A DNA stretch of 64,000 nucleotides from an uncultured Kiritimatiellota bacterium. GTDB taxonomy: Bacteria; Verrucomicrobiota; Kiritimatiellia; RFP12; DVOR01. The stretch lies in NCBI GenBank assembly GCA_944389945.1, contig CALXOF010000002.1:1-64000 (forward strand), given 5' to 3'. The position numbers and the translations under genes were made by a program. Below, one piece after another: positions 9,029-16,180 of the stretch; the stretch's first letter is position 1; the number at the start of each line of letters is the position of its first letter. Below the pieces are notes generated by a model. That model saw nothing but the letters and a program-made list of their open reading frames with translations. It was not told where the DNA came from and did no database searches.

Positions 9029-9037
9029 TGCTATAAT
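9029..9037 (+). promoter_or_regulatory. Extended -10 promoter before the GT2 gene
   Basis: TGC-TATAAT, a consensus extended -10 with TATAAT at 9032-9037. The start codon is at 9092, giving a leader of roughly 47 nt. A second TATGCT sits right at the ATG. Confidence 0.6.
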
Positions 9038-9091
9038 GAGCATTAATTGCAATTCTATTCGTCTTACTTTCCTCTCTCGGATTAATATGCT

Positions 9092-10159
9092 ATGAAACAC
9101 CACTTCCATCCTCCTCGCACATTGGAAGGTTGCTTGGATGCTTTAGGGGTATTGGTGAACCGAAAGAATGTTCCGTATACTCCAGAAACACTAGCCTATA
9201 ACGAACGTTCGAATGCCGCCAAACTTTGCAAAAATCCCTTGGTGTCTGTCTTTATCATCACCTACAACTCTGGGAGGTTTATCGATGATGGTATCCGGGG
9301 GGTGATGGAGCAAGAGACAGATTTCCCCTTTGAGCTCATCATCAGCGATGATGGATCAACGGATGATACAATTGCTCGTTGTGAGGTGTGGCAGGAAAAG
9401 TTTCCTGAGCGCATCCGTATCCTCGTGGCAAATCGCAATGCCGGCATTCTTGGGAATCGTTTGCGTGCACAGATTGCGTGCCGTGCTCCATGGGTTGCAC
9501 TCATGGACGGAGACGATTTTTGGGCCAATCCTAAAAAATTGCAACATCAAATTGCACGTCTGCAGGAAACCTGCGCAGTTGCGTGCGTGGCCTTCTCAGA
9601 GATACGTAACGAGCGAACTGGCCAGTCCAGACGGTTAGGTTGTGGACTTGACCAAACGGATTGGGTGACTCCTGCCCTTTTCCTACAATGTTACCTTCAT
9701 ACCTCTACCTATGTTTATTCTCGTAAGGCATTGGACACAGCCTTGCAAAAACATCCGCACCTTCATGGCTTGGATGACATAGACCTCATCTTCTGCCTCG
9801 CTTCGCAAGGTCGAATTGCTTTGTTACGCGAAGTCGTCTCAGTCTACCGTATCAGTGGTGTAAACGAATGTTCTACGCGTTCGAGAGATAGCTTTGCACT
9901 TTGGGTGCGCTGGCAAATCCTTCGCTTGGTTCTCTTCGGCCCTAGACAATTCCGACGACTTGCTCTCTGGTATTTGCTCCATGACATCCGCACAATGTGG
10001 GAATTCGGTCATGGGTTGACACCTGAAGTGCGCCCCTTGCTATGGACCATTGCTAAAAAGTCTTGGTATCTGGAACTTTTCTCTTGGTCTATTCTTCGCG
10101 AATGGTTTAAATTGCTCTACTCTAAGGCTACCAACCGCCGGGCCCATGCCCATAATTAA
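9092..10159 (+). CDS. Family 2 glycosyltransferase
   Basis: 355 aa with a GT-A fold transferase domain at about 50-280. It begins VSVFIITYNSGRFID (about 52-66) and has DDGSTDDT for nucleotide binding and LMDGDDFW as the DxD metal site. Downstream, LHGLDDIDLIFCLA and VVSVYRISGVNE fit the acceptor side of the family. No transmembrane helix is evident. It likely adds a sugar to the glycan exported by the flippase encoded just upstream. Base composition is lower in GC than surrounding genes. Its end lies 46 bp before the histidine kinase start. Confidence 0.88.
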   Translation: MKHHFHPPRTLEGCLDALGVLVNRKNVPYTPETLAYNERSNAAKLCKNPLVSVFIITYNSGRFIDDGIRGVMEQETDFPFELIISDDGSTDDTIARCEVWQEKFPERIRILVANRNAGILGNRLRAQIACRAPWVALMDGDDFWANPKKLQHQIARLQETCAVACVAFSEIRNERTGQSRRLGCGLDQTDWVTPALFLQCYLHTSTYVYSRKALDTALQKHPHLHGLDDIDLIFCLASQGRIALLREVVSVYRISGVNECSTRSRDSFALWVRWQILRLVLFGPRQFRRLALWYLLHDIRTMWEFGHGLTPEVRPLLWTIAKKSWYLELFSWSILREWFKLLYSKATNRRAHAHN

Positions 10160-10193
10160 GCGTTTGATTTCGTCGAGACGCGAGGATTTGCGG

Positions 10194-10199
10194 TATAAT
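10194..10199 (+). promoter_or_regulatory. -10 element of the histidine kinase operon
   Basis: Perfect TATAAT (preceded by CGG) only 6 bp before the ATG at 10206. Transcription would start at or inside the start codon, so a leaderless mRNA is expected. Confidence 0.6.
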
Positions 10200-10205
10200 G
10201 GGAGC

Positions 10206-11384
10206 ATGAGACAGGGATTTTTTGACAAGTTTGTTTCGCGGTTGGATCGGATTGAAGCGCCGGTGGCGGAGGCGCATATCGCGGAATTGGCAAGAGAGCG
10301 AGGCTTTTTAGAGACGCTCTTCCAATCCATCGATGAAGGATTGGTGGTGGTGGGTGATGGGATGCGTCTACTCTACGCGAACCGGGCGGCAGAGCGGATG
10401 ATTGGCTTTGACGCGGAGGAGCGGCGGGGTAAGTCTCTGGGGCGTTATCTACGGGATTGGGGCGTGGAGGGGCTGTTGCGTCAGCAGGTGAAGGATTGGG
10501 CGCGGATTGAGACGCGTGAGGTGGAGTTGGCGTATCCGGAACGTCGCGTGGTGGCCTTTTATGCACGCCCAGTGGCCTATGAGGGACGCACGGAGTTGCT
10601 CCTTATCCTGCGGGATGTGACGCGAGAGCGGTTGGCTGAAGAGAATGCTTTAGCCGATGAACGCTTGGCGGCGGTAAAGACGTTGGCCGCGGGGGTGGCT
10701 CATGAGATCGGTAACCCGCTCAACGCTTTGACCATCCACCTACAGTTGCTGAACCGTGAACTGCGTAGCGTGAAGGACGAGGCCTTACGTGCTTCACTCG
10801 GGGGGTTAACCACAGTGGCGGAGCGGGAGGTCACACGGTTGGATGGCATCCTGCGGCGTTTCCTTGCGGCCATTCGGCCCACCAAACCTAATCTGACACG
10901 TGGGAATGTCTGCGATGTGCTAAACGCAACACTCCGCCTCTTGGCGCCGGATTTAGAGCAACGGCACATCGCCCTGGAAAGCGCCGTGCCGGCCGCGGTA
11001 CCGGAGATCTTCCTTGACGCGCAACAATTGGAGCAAGTCTTCTTTAACCTTGTGAAGAACGCGATGGACGCGGTGCAGGACGGTGGTCGGATCGGCGTGA
11101 CCGTAACGGTGGACGATGCATGGGTAAACGTCTCAGTGCTCGACAATGGCACAGGCATCCCAGAAGAATTGCTCGGGCGCATCTTCGATCCTTACGTTAC
11201 CACCAAGGCCAAGGGTAACGGTCTGGGCCTGATGATTGTCCGGCGCATCGTCCAAGCGCACGGCGGTGCCATCACCTGCGCCAGCCATGCCGGCGAGGGC
11301 ACGTGCTTTACCGTGCGTTTACCTCGCGCCGAACGCCGCGTACGCGCCCTTAGCGAGGCCCCCACGCAACAGGAGACGCCATGA
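10206..11384 (+). CDS. PAS-domain sensor histidine kinase (NtrB-like, soluble)
   Basis: 392 aa. A PAS domain (about 33-140) is followed by HisKA and HATPase domains. The phospho-acceptor is H166 in AAGVAHEIGNPLNAL. The N box is NLVKNAMDA (281-289), G1 is DNGTGI (313-318) and G2 is GNGLGL (337-342). There is no transmembrane helix, so it senses a cytoplasmic cue or a partner protein, as NtrB does. The ATG at 10206 is chosen because a TATAAT sits 6 bp before it and upstream codons overlap the glycosyltransferase gene. Its stop overlaps the response regulator start by ATGA, so the two form a cognate pair. Confidence 0.93.
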   Translation: MRQGFFDKFVSRLDRIEAPVAEAHIAELARERGFLETLFQSIDEGLVVVGDGMRLLYANRAAERMIGFDAEERRGKSLGRYLRDWGVEGLLRQQVKDWARIETREVELAYPERRVVAFYARPVAYEGRTELLLILRDVTRERLAEENALADERLAAVKTLAAGVAHEIGNPLNALTIHLQLLNRELRSVKDEALRASLGGLTTVAEREVTRLDGILRRFLAAIRPTKPNLTRGNVCDVLNATLRLLAPDLEQRHIALESAVPAAVPEIFLDAQQLEQVFFNLVKNAMDAVQDGGRIGVTVTVDDAWVNVSVLDNGTGIPEELLGRIFDPYVTTKAKGNGLGLMIVRRIVQAHGGAITCASHAGEGTCFTVRLPRAERRVRALSEAPTQQETP

Positions 11385-12730
11385 GCAGAATCCTTATCGT
11401 AGACGACGACAAAGCCACGCGCGACGGTCTGGCCCTTGCCCTTGGTCACGACTACGCCGTGCTGACCGCGGCCGACGCGGAGGCGGCCCTGCGCGCCCTC
11501 ACGGAGCACGAGGTAGACCTGGTGCTCACCGACCTACGGATGCCAGGCCGCGATGGACTCTCGTTGTTGCGCGATATCATTGCCTCGCACCCCGGTTTGC
11601 CGGTCATCCTCCTTTCGGCCTACGGCTCCGTGGAAAGCGCGGTGGAAGCCATGCGCGACGGCGCCGTGGATTTCCTCACCAAGCCCGTAAACCTGGACCA
11701 TTTGGAGCTCGTTGTCCGGCGCGCCCTGCGTCAAAAGAACCTCGAGCGTCAAAACGCCCGTCTCCGTGCGCAGTTGGCCGGACGCTCCGCCCTCGACCGA
11801 CTCATCGGCTCCTCCGAGGCCATGCTCGCGGTGCGTGAACGTATCGAACAGGTCGCCCCTACCCCGGCCTCGGTGCTCATCCAAGGCCCCAGCGGCACGG
11901 GCAAGGAACTCGTCGCCCGCGCCCTCCACGCTCTCAGTCCCCGCGCCGACAAACCCTTCGTGGCCGTGCACTGCGCCGCGCTCGCGCCTTCGCTCCTAGA
12001 AAGCGAACTCTTCGGTCACGTCAAAGGGGCCTTCACCGGCGCCACCGAGGACCGCAAAGGGCGTTTCGAAATCGCGGACGGCGGTACGCTCTTCCTCGAT
12101 GAAATCTCCGAAATCGATCTTGCCACGCAAGTCAAGCTTCTGCGTGTGCTCGAGACGCGCACCGTTGAGCCCGTGGGCTCGGCCACGCCCATCCCCGTGG
12201 ACATCCGCCTGGTCGCCGCCACCAACCGCGATCTTCGCGCCTGGGTCGACGCCGGCAAGTTCCGCGAAGACCTCTACTTCCGCCTAAACGTGGTGGACAT
12301 CAATCTGCCGCCTCTGCGCGAACGCCAGGGCGACCTCCCGCTCCTCTGCGATGCCTTCGTGCGCGAGTTCAATCCTCAGCTTGGCCGTGGCATCATCGGC
12401 ATTACTCCTGAGGCCATGGTCGCCCTTGCTGACTATTCGTGGCCCGGCAACGTCCGCGAGCTTCGCAACACCATCGAACGCATGATGGTGCTTGCCCACG
12501 GTGACCACCTCACGCTAGAGGACGTCCCCAAGAATATCCGAGAGGGACGTGTCCCCATAAACACTGGCGCGTCCCCCACCCCCGCCGTCGAACCAGAAGA
12601 GGCCACCCTCATCCGTCGGGCGCTCTTTGAAACGAAAGGCAACCGTACCGCCGCCGCCAAACGGCTCGGCATTCCCCTGCGTACGCTCTATCGCCGCATT
12701 AAATCCTATGGCTTGGAGGACGTGAAATGA
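11381..12730 (+). CDS. Sigma-54-dependent response regulator (NtrC/AtoC family)
   Basis: 449 aa with receiver, AAA+ and Fis-type HTH domains. The phosphorylation site is D51 (VLTDLRMPG) with K101 downstream. The AAA+ part has Walker A GPSGTGKE (169-176), the sigma-54-contacting GAFTGA loop (216-221) intact, Walker [11 protein letters not shown], and [10 protein letters not shown]. The C-terminal HTH is [22 protein letters not shown]. It is the partner of the histidine kinase, whose gene it overlaps by 4 bp, and it overlaps the next gene by 4 bp. The sigma-54 promoter of clpB 3.4 kb downstream is a candidate target (inference). Confidence 0.95.
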   Translation: MSRILIVDDDKATRDGLALALGHDYAVLTAADAEAALRALTEHEVDLVLTDLRMPGRDGLSLLRDIIASHPGLPVILLSAYGSVESAVEAMRDGAVDFLTKPVNLDHLELVVRRALRQKNLERQNARLRAQLAGRSALDRLIGSSEAMLAVRERIEQVAPTPASVLIQGPSGTGKELVARALHALSPRADKPFVAVHCAALAPSLLESELFGHVKGAFTGATEDRKGRFEIADGGTLFLDEISEIDLATQVKLLRVLETRTVEPVGSATPIPVDIRLVAATNRDLRAWVDAGKFREDLYFRLNVVDINLPPLRERQGDLPLLCDAFVREFNPQLGRGIIGITPEAMVALADYSWPGNVRELRNTIERMMVLAHGDHLTLEDVPKNIREGRVPINTGASPTPAVEPEEATLIRRALFETKGNRTAAAKRLGIPLRTLYRRIKSYGLEDVK

Positions 12731-13437
12731 GGGTTCTCGCGTTCTGCTTGCTTCTGCCTGCGCTTGCCGTAGCCCAGAGCGACCTTCCTGCGGGTTTCTT
12801 CCCGCCGCCCGCCGATGCGCCAAAGGTGGCGGAAGGCCCGTGCCCCCGTTGCGAAGGCACCGGCAAAGTAGACGCCAAATACCAAGGCCTCAAAACCGGA
12901 GACGAACGGCTCCGGTTCCGTCCAGATTGCCCCCAATGTAAAGGGCGCGGTCGTTGCGTCCGCAACCGCCCCGTGGAAGAACGTATCGCCGAGCAACGGG
13001 CAATCCTCAACGCCTACGAGCGTGAGCAACGCACGGCACACCGCACGCCCGTCGGTGCCGGATTCATGGAGACCGACAAGGCCGAGGCGATGGCACCGAC
13101 CGAGCGCGCCGCGTTGGCTGCCCGTTTCCCCAAGCGTTGCAAGGTTTGTCTGGGCCTCGGTATCGATGCCTGCGGCAAGTGCGATGGCACAGGGGTGACC
13201 GAGCGCCGCGAGCGCATCGAAGACGAAGACGGCGAAATGGTTTACGAGACCATCAAAGAACCCTGCGAAAAGTGTGGCGGCTCGGGTGCCCTGCCTTGCC
13301 GCCGGTGCGATGGTTCCGGTCTGGCCAAAATCTGCTCACGGTGCGATGGTCTCGGCACAATGGAAGTCAAGGCCAAACGCGACATCCCCGCGCATACCGC
13401 GCTTTGCCGCGCCTGCAAGGGCGATGGCCGCCGCTAA
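12727..13437 (+). CDS. Secreted protein with eight CxxCxGxG (DnaJ zinc-finger-like) motifs
   Basis: 236 aa. A signal peptide (residues 1 to about 16, ending AVAQ) is followed by eight motifs: CPRCEGTG, CPQCKGRG, CKVCLGLG, CGKCDGTG, CEKCGGSG, CRRCDGSG, CSRCDGLG and CRACKGDG. DnaJ has four of these in its cysteine-rich domain, but no J domain or substrate-binding domain is present here. The motifs should bind about four zinc ions or act as thiol pairs outside the cytoplasm. The gene overlaps the sigma-54 regulator by 4 bp, so it belongs to the two-component operon. It may be a periplasmic sensor or redox/folding partner of that system; this is inference. Confidence 0.85.
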   Translation: MRVLAFCLLLPALAVAQSDLPAGFFPPPADAPKVAEGPCPRCEGTGKVDAKYQGLKTGDERLRFRPDCPQCKGRGRCVRNRPVEERIAEQRAILNAYEREQRTAHRTPVGAGFMETDKAEAMAPTERAALAARFPKRCKVCLGLGIDACGKCDGTGVTERRERIEDEDGEMVYETIKEPCEKCGGSGALPCRRCDGSGLAKICSRCDGLGTMEVKAKRDIPAHTALCRACKGDGRR

Positions 13438-13444
13438 GCCTCCC

Positions 13445-13939
13445 TTACGAGAAACACGCCACCCAGATATTCATGACCACGATGGCAACAACACTGCCCG
13501 TGGCCATGCCGCCATAGACCTCCACGCGCGTGTGCCCCAACATTTCCTTCAAGGGGCGGGCCGGGAATTTGCGCTCATGGAAAAGCTGACTCGTAATCTC
13601 GTTTAAGAGACGGGCCTGCAATCCCGCGGCGCGGCGCACGGTCGCGGCATCAAACATCGTAATGGCGGCAACCACGCTGGCCACAATCGTTGCGGGCGCG
13701 GCCCATCCCTCACCCAAGCCCAGGCTGACAAAGACGCCCATGACCAATGCCGAATGGGCGCTAGGCATCCCACCCGTGCTGGTGAGATAGGTAAAGTCCA
13801 GGCTTTTAGTTCGGATAGCCCCGCGCGTCATCTTGATGAGTTGCGCGGTGCACCATCCCATGAACCCGCTCCAAAAGTAGGGGTTACAGAAATACGTCCA
13901 GAAGTCCACTGCCAATCTGGCGCCCTCTGTCTCTCCCAT
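13445..13939 (-). CDS. Divergent PAP2 (DUF212) family membrane protein
   Basis: 164 aa. The DUF212 hallmark STGGMPSAHSALVMG follows an N-terminal YFWSGFMGWCTAQLIK segment, and the C-terminal region has LKEMLGHTRVEVYGG. PAP2-like acid-phosphatase motifs (PSAHS, GHTRVEV) suggest phosphatase activity on a lipid phosphate, but bacterial members are uncharacterised. The start shares one base with the lepA stop (TGATG), so it is coupled to lepA. It converges on the CxxCxGxG gene with a 7-bp gap and no obvious terminator. Confidence 0.88.
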   Translation of the reverse strand: MGETEGARLAVDFWTYFCNPYFWSGFMGWCTAQLIKMTRGAIRTKSLDFTYLTSTGGMPSAHSALVMGVFVSLGLGEGWAAPATIVASVVAAITMFDAATVRRAAGLQARLLNEITSQLFHERKFPARPLKEMLGHTRVEVYGGMATGSVVAIVVMNIWVACFS

Positions 13940-15768
13940 CACTTTTCCTCCGAAGAACCCTTGAGCACGGCGATGAAGGCCGACTGCGGCACATTGACGG
14001 TGCCAAACTCCTTCATGCGCTTCTTGCCCTCGGCCTGTTTCTTGAGCAACTTCTGCTTGCGCGTGACGTCGCCGCCATAGAGCTTGGCCGTAACGTCCTT
14101 GCGGAAGGGGCGGATATCCTCGCGCGCGATGATGGTGCGCCCGATACACGCCTGCACCGGGATCTTGAACATATGCGGCGGAATGGTCTCGCTCAGCGCC
14201 TTGCACATCTGCTTGCCGCGAGCCACCGCCCGATCCCGGTGCACCATGCACGAGAAGGCATCGACCGGTTCGCCGTTCAGTAAGATGTCCAGACGCACGA
14301 TGTCGCTGGCCTGATAGCCGTGCGGTTCATAGTCCATCGAGGCATAACCGCGCGAGATGGACTTCAGCGTGTCATGAAAATCGATAAGGATTTCGTTCAG
14401 CGGCAGGATGCAGGTGAGGATGACGCGCTGCGCGTCCAACGACTCCGTGCTATCCACAATACCGCGACGCTCCATCACCAAGCGCATGATGTCGCCAATG
14501 CACGCGCTCATCGTGATAATGCGAGCCTTAATCATTGGCTCCTCAATCGTCTCGATGCGTGTCGGATCCGGCAACAACACAGGGTTGTCAATCTCCTGCA
14601 CCGTTCCATCCTTCAGCGTCACGCGATAGACGACGGCCGGGTGCGTGTTGATGATGTCCAACTGGAACTCACGCCGCAGACGTTCCTGCACCACCTCCAT
14701 GTGGAGCAGGCCCAGGAAACCGCAACGGAAACCGAAGCCTAGCGCCGCCGAGCTCTCCGCGTGGAAGGTGAAGGCACTGTCATTCAGATGCAACTTCTCC
14801 AAGCCCGCGCGCACCTTGTTGTATTCGTCCGTGCTCACGGGATAGATACCGCAGAAAACCGTCGGGTGGATTTCCTTGAAGCCATGGAGCGGCGTCTGCG
14901 CGCCATCGCGCTGGCTGGTCAGCGTGTCGCCCACCTTGATGTCCGCCGGGTCCTTGATGGCGCCGACGATATAACCCACCTGCCCGGGTTCCAACACCTC
15001 CACCGGCTTCTGCGAGGGCGAGAAGATGCCGACCTCCTTCACCGGCGTTGTCATCCCCGTCGACATAAAGCGGAGCACGTCCCCCGCCCGAATCGCGCCA
15101 TCCACCACGCGCACATAGGTAATCACCCCGCGGTAGACGTCAAAGACCGAATCGAAGACCAATGCACGGAGCGGCCCTTCCAGATGCTCCGACTTCGGCG
15201 GCGGCACGCGGCGCACAATCTCTTCCAATACCTCCGGCACGCCCACCCCGGTCTTCGCCGAGATCAACAGCTGCGGGTCCACCGGGATGCCCAAGACATC
15301 CTCGATTTGGTGAATCACCCCCGGCACATCCGCGCTCGGCAAGTCCACCTTGTTCAACACCGGGATGATTTCCAGGTTCGCGTCGATGGCCAGATAGGCA
15401 TTCGCCACCGTCTGCGCCTCCACACCCTGCGCCGCATCCACCACCAGGATGGCCCCCTCGCACGCACCCATCGCGCGGCTCACCTCATAGGCAAAGTCCA
15501 CGTGTCCGGGCGTGTCAATCAGGTTGAAGCGATACCGCTTGCCGTCCTTGGCCGTGTATGCCATCGTCACGGGGTGGCTCTTGATGGTGATGCCACGCTC
15601 ACGCTCCAAGTCCATCGCGTCCAGCGTCTGCTCTTTCAGCTGGCGCGGGTCGATGGCCTTGGTCAGCTCCAAAATCCGATCCGACAACGTCGTCTTACCG
15701 TGGTCGATGTGCGCGATGATGCAAAAGTTGCGCGTGAATTCCAAATCTTTCCCGTAATCGATATCCAT
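13939..15768 (-). CDS. lepA: Elongation factor 4 (LepA), ribosome back-translocase GTPase
   Basis: 609 aa, full length for the family. The G domain carries AHIDHGKTT (P-loop), RERGITIKS (switch I), DTPGH (G3) and NKVD (G4). The LepA-specific C-terminal domain ends with LYGGDVTRKQKLLKKQAEGKKRMK, characteristic of EF4. It acts on stalled or mis-translocated ribosomes. A TTG 18 bp upstream is in frame but lies inside the -10 element, so ATG at 15768 is taken as the start. The mRNA should be almost leaderless. It is co-transcribed with the DUF212 gene and divergent from clpB. Confidence 0.97.
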   Translation of the reverse strand: MDIDYGKDLEFTRNFCIIAHIDHGKTTLSDRILELTKAIDPRQLKEQTLDAMDLERERGITIKSHPVTMAYTAKDGKRYRFNLIDTPGHVDFAYEVSRAMGACEGAILVVDAAQGVEAQTVANAYLAIDANLEIIPVLNKVDLPSADVPGVIHQIEDVLGIPVDPQLLISAKTGVGVPEVLEEIVRRVPPPKSEHLEGPLRALVFDSVFDVYRGVITYVRVVDGAIRAGDVLRFMSTGMTTPVKEVGIFSPSQKPVEVLEPGQVGYIVGAIKDPADIKVGDTLTSQRDGAQTPLHGFKEIHPTVFCGIYPVSTDEYNKVRAGLEKLHLNDSAFTFHAESSAALGFGFRCGFLGLLHMEVVQERLRREFQLDIINTHPAVVYRVTLKDGTVQEIDNPVLLPDPTRIETIEEPMIKARIITMSACIGDIMRLVMERRGIVDSTESLDAQRVILTCILPLNEILIDFHDTLKSISRGYASMDYEPHGYQASDIVRLDILLNGEPVDAFSCMVHRDRAVARGKQMCKALSETIPPHMFKIPVQACIGRTIIAREDIRPFRKDVTAKLYGGDVTRKQKLLKKQAEGKKRMKEFGTVNVPQSAFIAVLKGSSEEK

Positions 15769-15776
15769 AGTGCAGT

Positions 15777-15785
15777 ATTTTACCA
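15777..15785 (-). promoter_or_regulatory. Extended -10 promoter of lepA
   Basis: TGG-TAAAAT on the minus strand, ending 8 bp before the ATG at 15768. No Shine-Dalgarno sequence lies between. Confidence 0.6.
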
Positions 15786-15858
15786 AATAACCCCCACGCC
15801 TGTGCAGAACTCACCGCATCCTTCCGCGCCCGCCTCCAGAAGGTGCAGATTTCCACCT

Positions 15859-15976
15859 CCAAAGGTCTCTCCGCGGACCCTTAAGGGTTTCGGGTCGAAC
15901 CACTATAGGGTCTCGCCCCCGACCACTATAGTGGTTGACCTCGGACCACTATAGGGTCTCAGAAAGACCCTTCTGG
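15859..15976. repeat. Palindromic-array locus C (four cores with inverted flanks)
   Basis: Cores: ACCCTTAAGGGT at 15877-15888, ACCACTATAGGGT at 15899-15911, the perfect palindrome ACCACTATAGTGGT at 15922-15935, and ACCACTATAGGGT at 15945-15957. Core starts are 22-23 bp apart. The left flank CCAAAGGTC (15859-15867) is roughly the inverse complement of the right closing element GACCCTTCTGG (15966-15976). The array lies between divergent lepA and clpB, upstream of the sigma-54 control region. Confidence 0.88.
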
Positions 15977-16019
15977 CTTGACCGTCACCCCCTTCTGAGA
16001 TTGACTGTGACAGGTGGCG

Positions 16020-16079
16020 TGGCACGGAAGATGTGGCACAAAATCACGACAAGTGGCACAGTGTGCCAACGAATGGCAC
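16020..16079. promoter_or_regulatory. TGGCAC cluster, putative enhancer (UAS) for clpB
   Basis: TGGCAC occurs at 16020-16025, 16034-16039, 16054-16059 and 16074-16079, and inverted as GTGCCA at 16063-16068. The pair at 16054-16068 forms the near-perfect dyad TGGCACAGTGTGCCA. The cluster lies 45-105 bp upstream of the -24 element, where dimeric sigma-54 activators commonly bind. Confidence 0.55.
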
Positions 16080-16123
16080 CCCAGAGGAGTGAGAATGGCC
16101 AATTGGACGGAATCATCTTGAAT

Positions 16124-16139
16124 TGGCACGCGAATTGCA
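16124..16139 (+). promoter_or_regulatory. Sigma-54 (-24/-12) promoter of clpB
   Basis: TTGGCACG-CGAA-TTGCAA matches the RpoN consensus, with GG at 16125-16126 and GC at 16137-16138 separated by the required 10 bp. Transcription should start near 16150, leaving a leader of about 30 nt. No sigma-70 -10 or CIRCE element was found in this gap. Confidence 0.85.
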
Positions 16140-16180
16140 AACAAAAGTGCCGACCACGTTCGGCAAGGAGGATTGCTTTT

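Noticed and set aside
10050-10205. Longer N-terminus for the histidine kinase
   Set aside because: It would overlap the glycosyltransferase gene by 110 bp and sits upstream of the TATAAT; the residues are unlike the family.
15768-15786. TTG start for lepA upstream of the ATG
   Set aside because: The TTG lies within the -10 element, so it could not be in the transcript; the ATG at 15768 begins the conserved N-terminus.
15935-16180. Longer N-terminus for clpB
   Set aside because: It would span the sigma-54 promoter; AAGGAGG and the Clp N domain place the start at 16181.
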